Assembly: GCA_025457805.1 (NCBI GenBank)
Contig: JALOTR010000175.1
Span: forward strand, 1 to 6,499
Reading direction: 5' to 3'
DNA from: Akkermansiaceae bacterium
GTDB lineage: Bacteria; Verrucomicrobiota; Verrucomicrobiia; Verrucomicrobiales; Akkermansiaceae
DNA length: 6,499 nucleotides
Shown here piece after piece: positions 6,167 to 6,499 of this stretch. Below the pieces are notes generated by a model that was not told the origin of the DNA, searched no databases, and was given only the letters and a program-made list of their open reading frames with translations. The number at the start of each line of letters is the position of its first letter. Within the stretch, counting starts at the first letter, position 1. The translations under genes and the position numbers were made by a program.

Positions 6167-6228
6167 GGGATTCGTTCCCAGGGCGTTGCCCTGGGCTGGC
6201 TTGGGATGCCCCGTTGGGGCGGATGTGT
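6167..6228 (+). repeat. Hairpin unit C (intact REP doublet) upstream of the transposase
   Basis: A GGGATTCGTT lead is followed by CCCAGGGCGTTGCCCTGGG (6177-6195), 12 bases, GCCCCGTTGGGGC (6208-6220) and GGATGTGT (6221-6228). Its first hairpin is identical to that of unit B and has the same orientation, so the transposase lies between direct copies of the unit. Between this unit and the glycosyltransferase stop (6229-6312) no further gene or clear signal is seen. Confidence 0.8.
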
Positions 6229-6312
6229 GGGTTTTCTTTTGGTGGATTTCCAAGAGCAACGTCGCAGGGCCGAATCCCGGGCTTGGTTGAGGGACAATAA
6301 GATCCCTTCTCC

Positions 6313-6499
6313 TCAGGCTTCTGCCAGGACCTCGCGCATGATCGTTTCCAAGTCCTGGACGACGGCGGGCCAGGAGAGGGACTCGGCGGTTTGGCGGGCT
6401 TGGTGGCCGAGGCTTTGGCGGAGGGTGGGATCGAGGAGGTTTTGGGCGGCCTGGAGATATGCGGCTTCGTCGGACTTGGGGACTTTGAGGCCGTTGTGG
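6313..6499 (-). CDS. Glycosyltransferase (GT4-type), C-terminal end
   Basis: The last 61 codons of a minus-strand gene enter from the right edge and stop at the TGA at 6315-6313. The reading HNGLKVPKSDEAAYLQAAQNL followed by LLDPTLRQSLGHQARQTAE and LSWPAVVQDLETIM matches the closing part of GT-B fold, GT4-family glycosyltransferases: an 'NGxxVPxxD' loop near the donor site, the 'LLxDPxLRxxLGxxAR' helix, then the 'FSWxxVVxxLExI' C-terminal helix that crosses back to the first domain. These enzymes transfer sugars from nucleotide-sugar donors, often in polysaccharide or glycolipid assembly. The donor, acceptor and any membrane association are not visible. Upstream, just outside the window, lies the rest of the gene. 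Downstream on the same strand is the broken transposase, with the hairpin unit between them. Confidence 0.85.
   Translation of the reverse strand, partial: HNGLKVPKSDEAAYLQAAQNLLDPTLRQSLGHQARQTAESLSWPAVVQDLETIMREVLAEA

Noticed and set aside
5503..6300. 265-codon plus-strand frame over the transposase
   Set aside because: It is the mirror of the RAYT pseudogene and hairpin repeats. The minus-strand reading has the HUH, WQSGYGAF and YIxNQ motifs.

Overview
The window looks like chromosomal DNA from a member of the Verrucomicrobiota, probably close to Luteolibacter or Haloferula. The assignment is inference from several traits: fairly high GC content; weak or absent Shine-Dalgarno sequences; a very large secreted carbohydrate-active protein built from BNR_4, DUF2341 and LamG modules with a 'DxDxDxxPDxWE'-type C-terminal region; a Tat-signal Gfo/Idh/MocA oxidoreductase; and an IS200-like REP-associated transposase set among short GC-rich hairpin repeats. 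No rRNA, tRNA or CRISPR is visible.

Left part (1-847). The minus strand carries the N-terminal 182 codons of a Tat-exported Gfo/Idh/MocA oxidoreductase that runs off the left edge. The 299-base gap after it holds what looks like the 3' tail of a lost plus-strand gene (643-720), a short palindrome, and a strong intrinsic terminator (787-825). The terminator ends only 22 bases before the next start codon.

Centre (848-4603). One 1251-residue secreted protein fills this part. Its N-terminal beta-propeller keeps a His/His/Tyr/Arg set (H109, H129, Y176, R192) whose spacing matches my recollection of the PL25 ulvan lyase active site. It is therefore a candidate polysaccharide lyase. An Fn3-like module, two tandem Ig-like modules, DUF2341, a LamG lectin-like domain and a C-terminal domain follow. 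Together with the exported oxidoreductase this suggests extracellular or periplasmic polysaccharide use. No transporter or regulator is in view, so a full utilisation locus is not shown.

Right part (4630-6499, all genes on the minus strand). A HAD-superfamily phosphatase converges on the lyase gene. Behind its start lies a 324-base array of GC-rich hairpins (5352-5675). Next is a REP-associated (Y1, IS200-like) transposase broken by a single in-frame TAA at the codon directly before its catalytic tyrosine, and then another copy of the hairpin unit (6177-6220). The window ends in the C-terminus of a GT4-type glycosyltransferase. The least ordinary content is the transposase with its covarying hairpin cassettes, and the candidate lyase.
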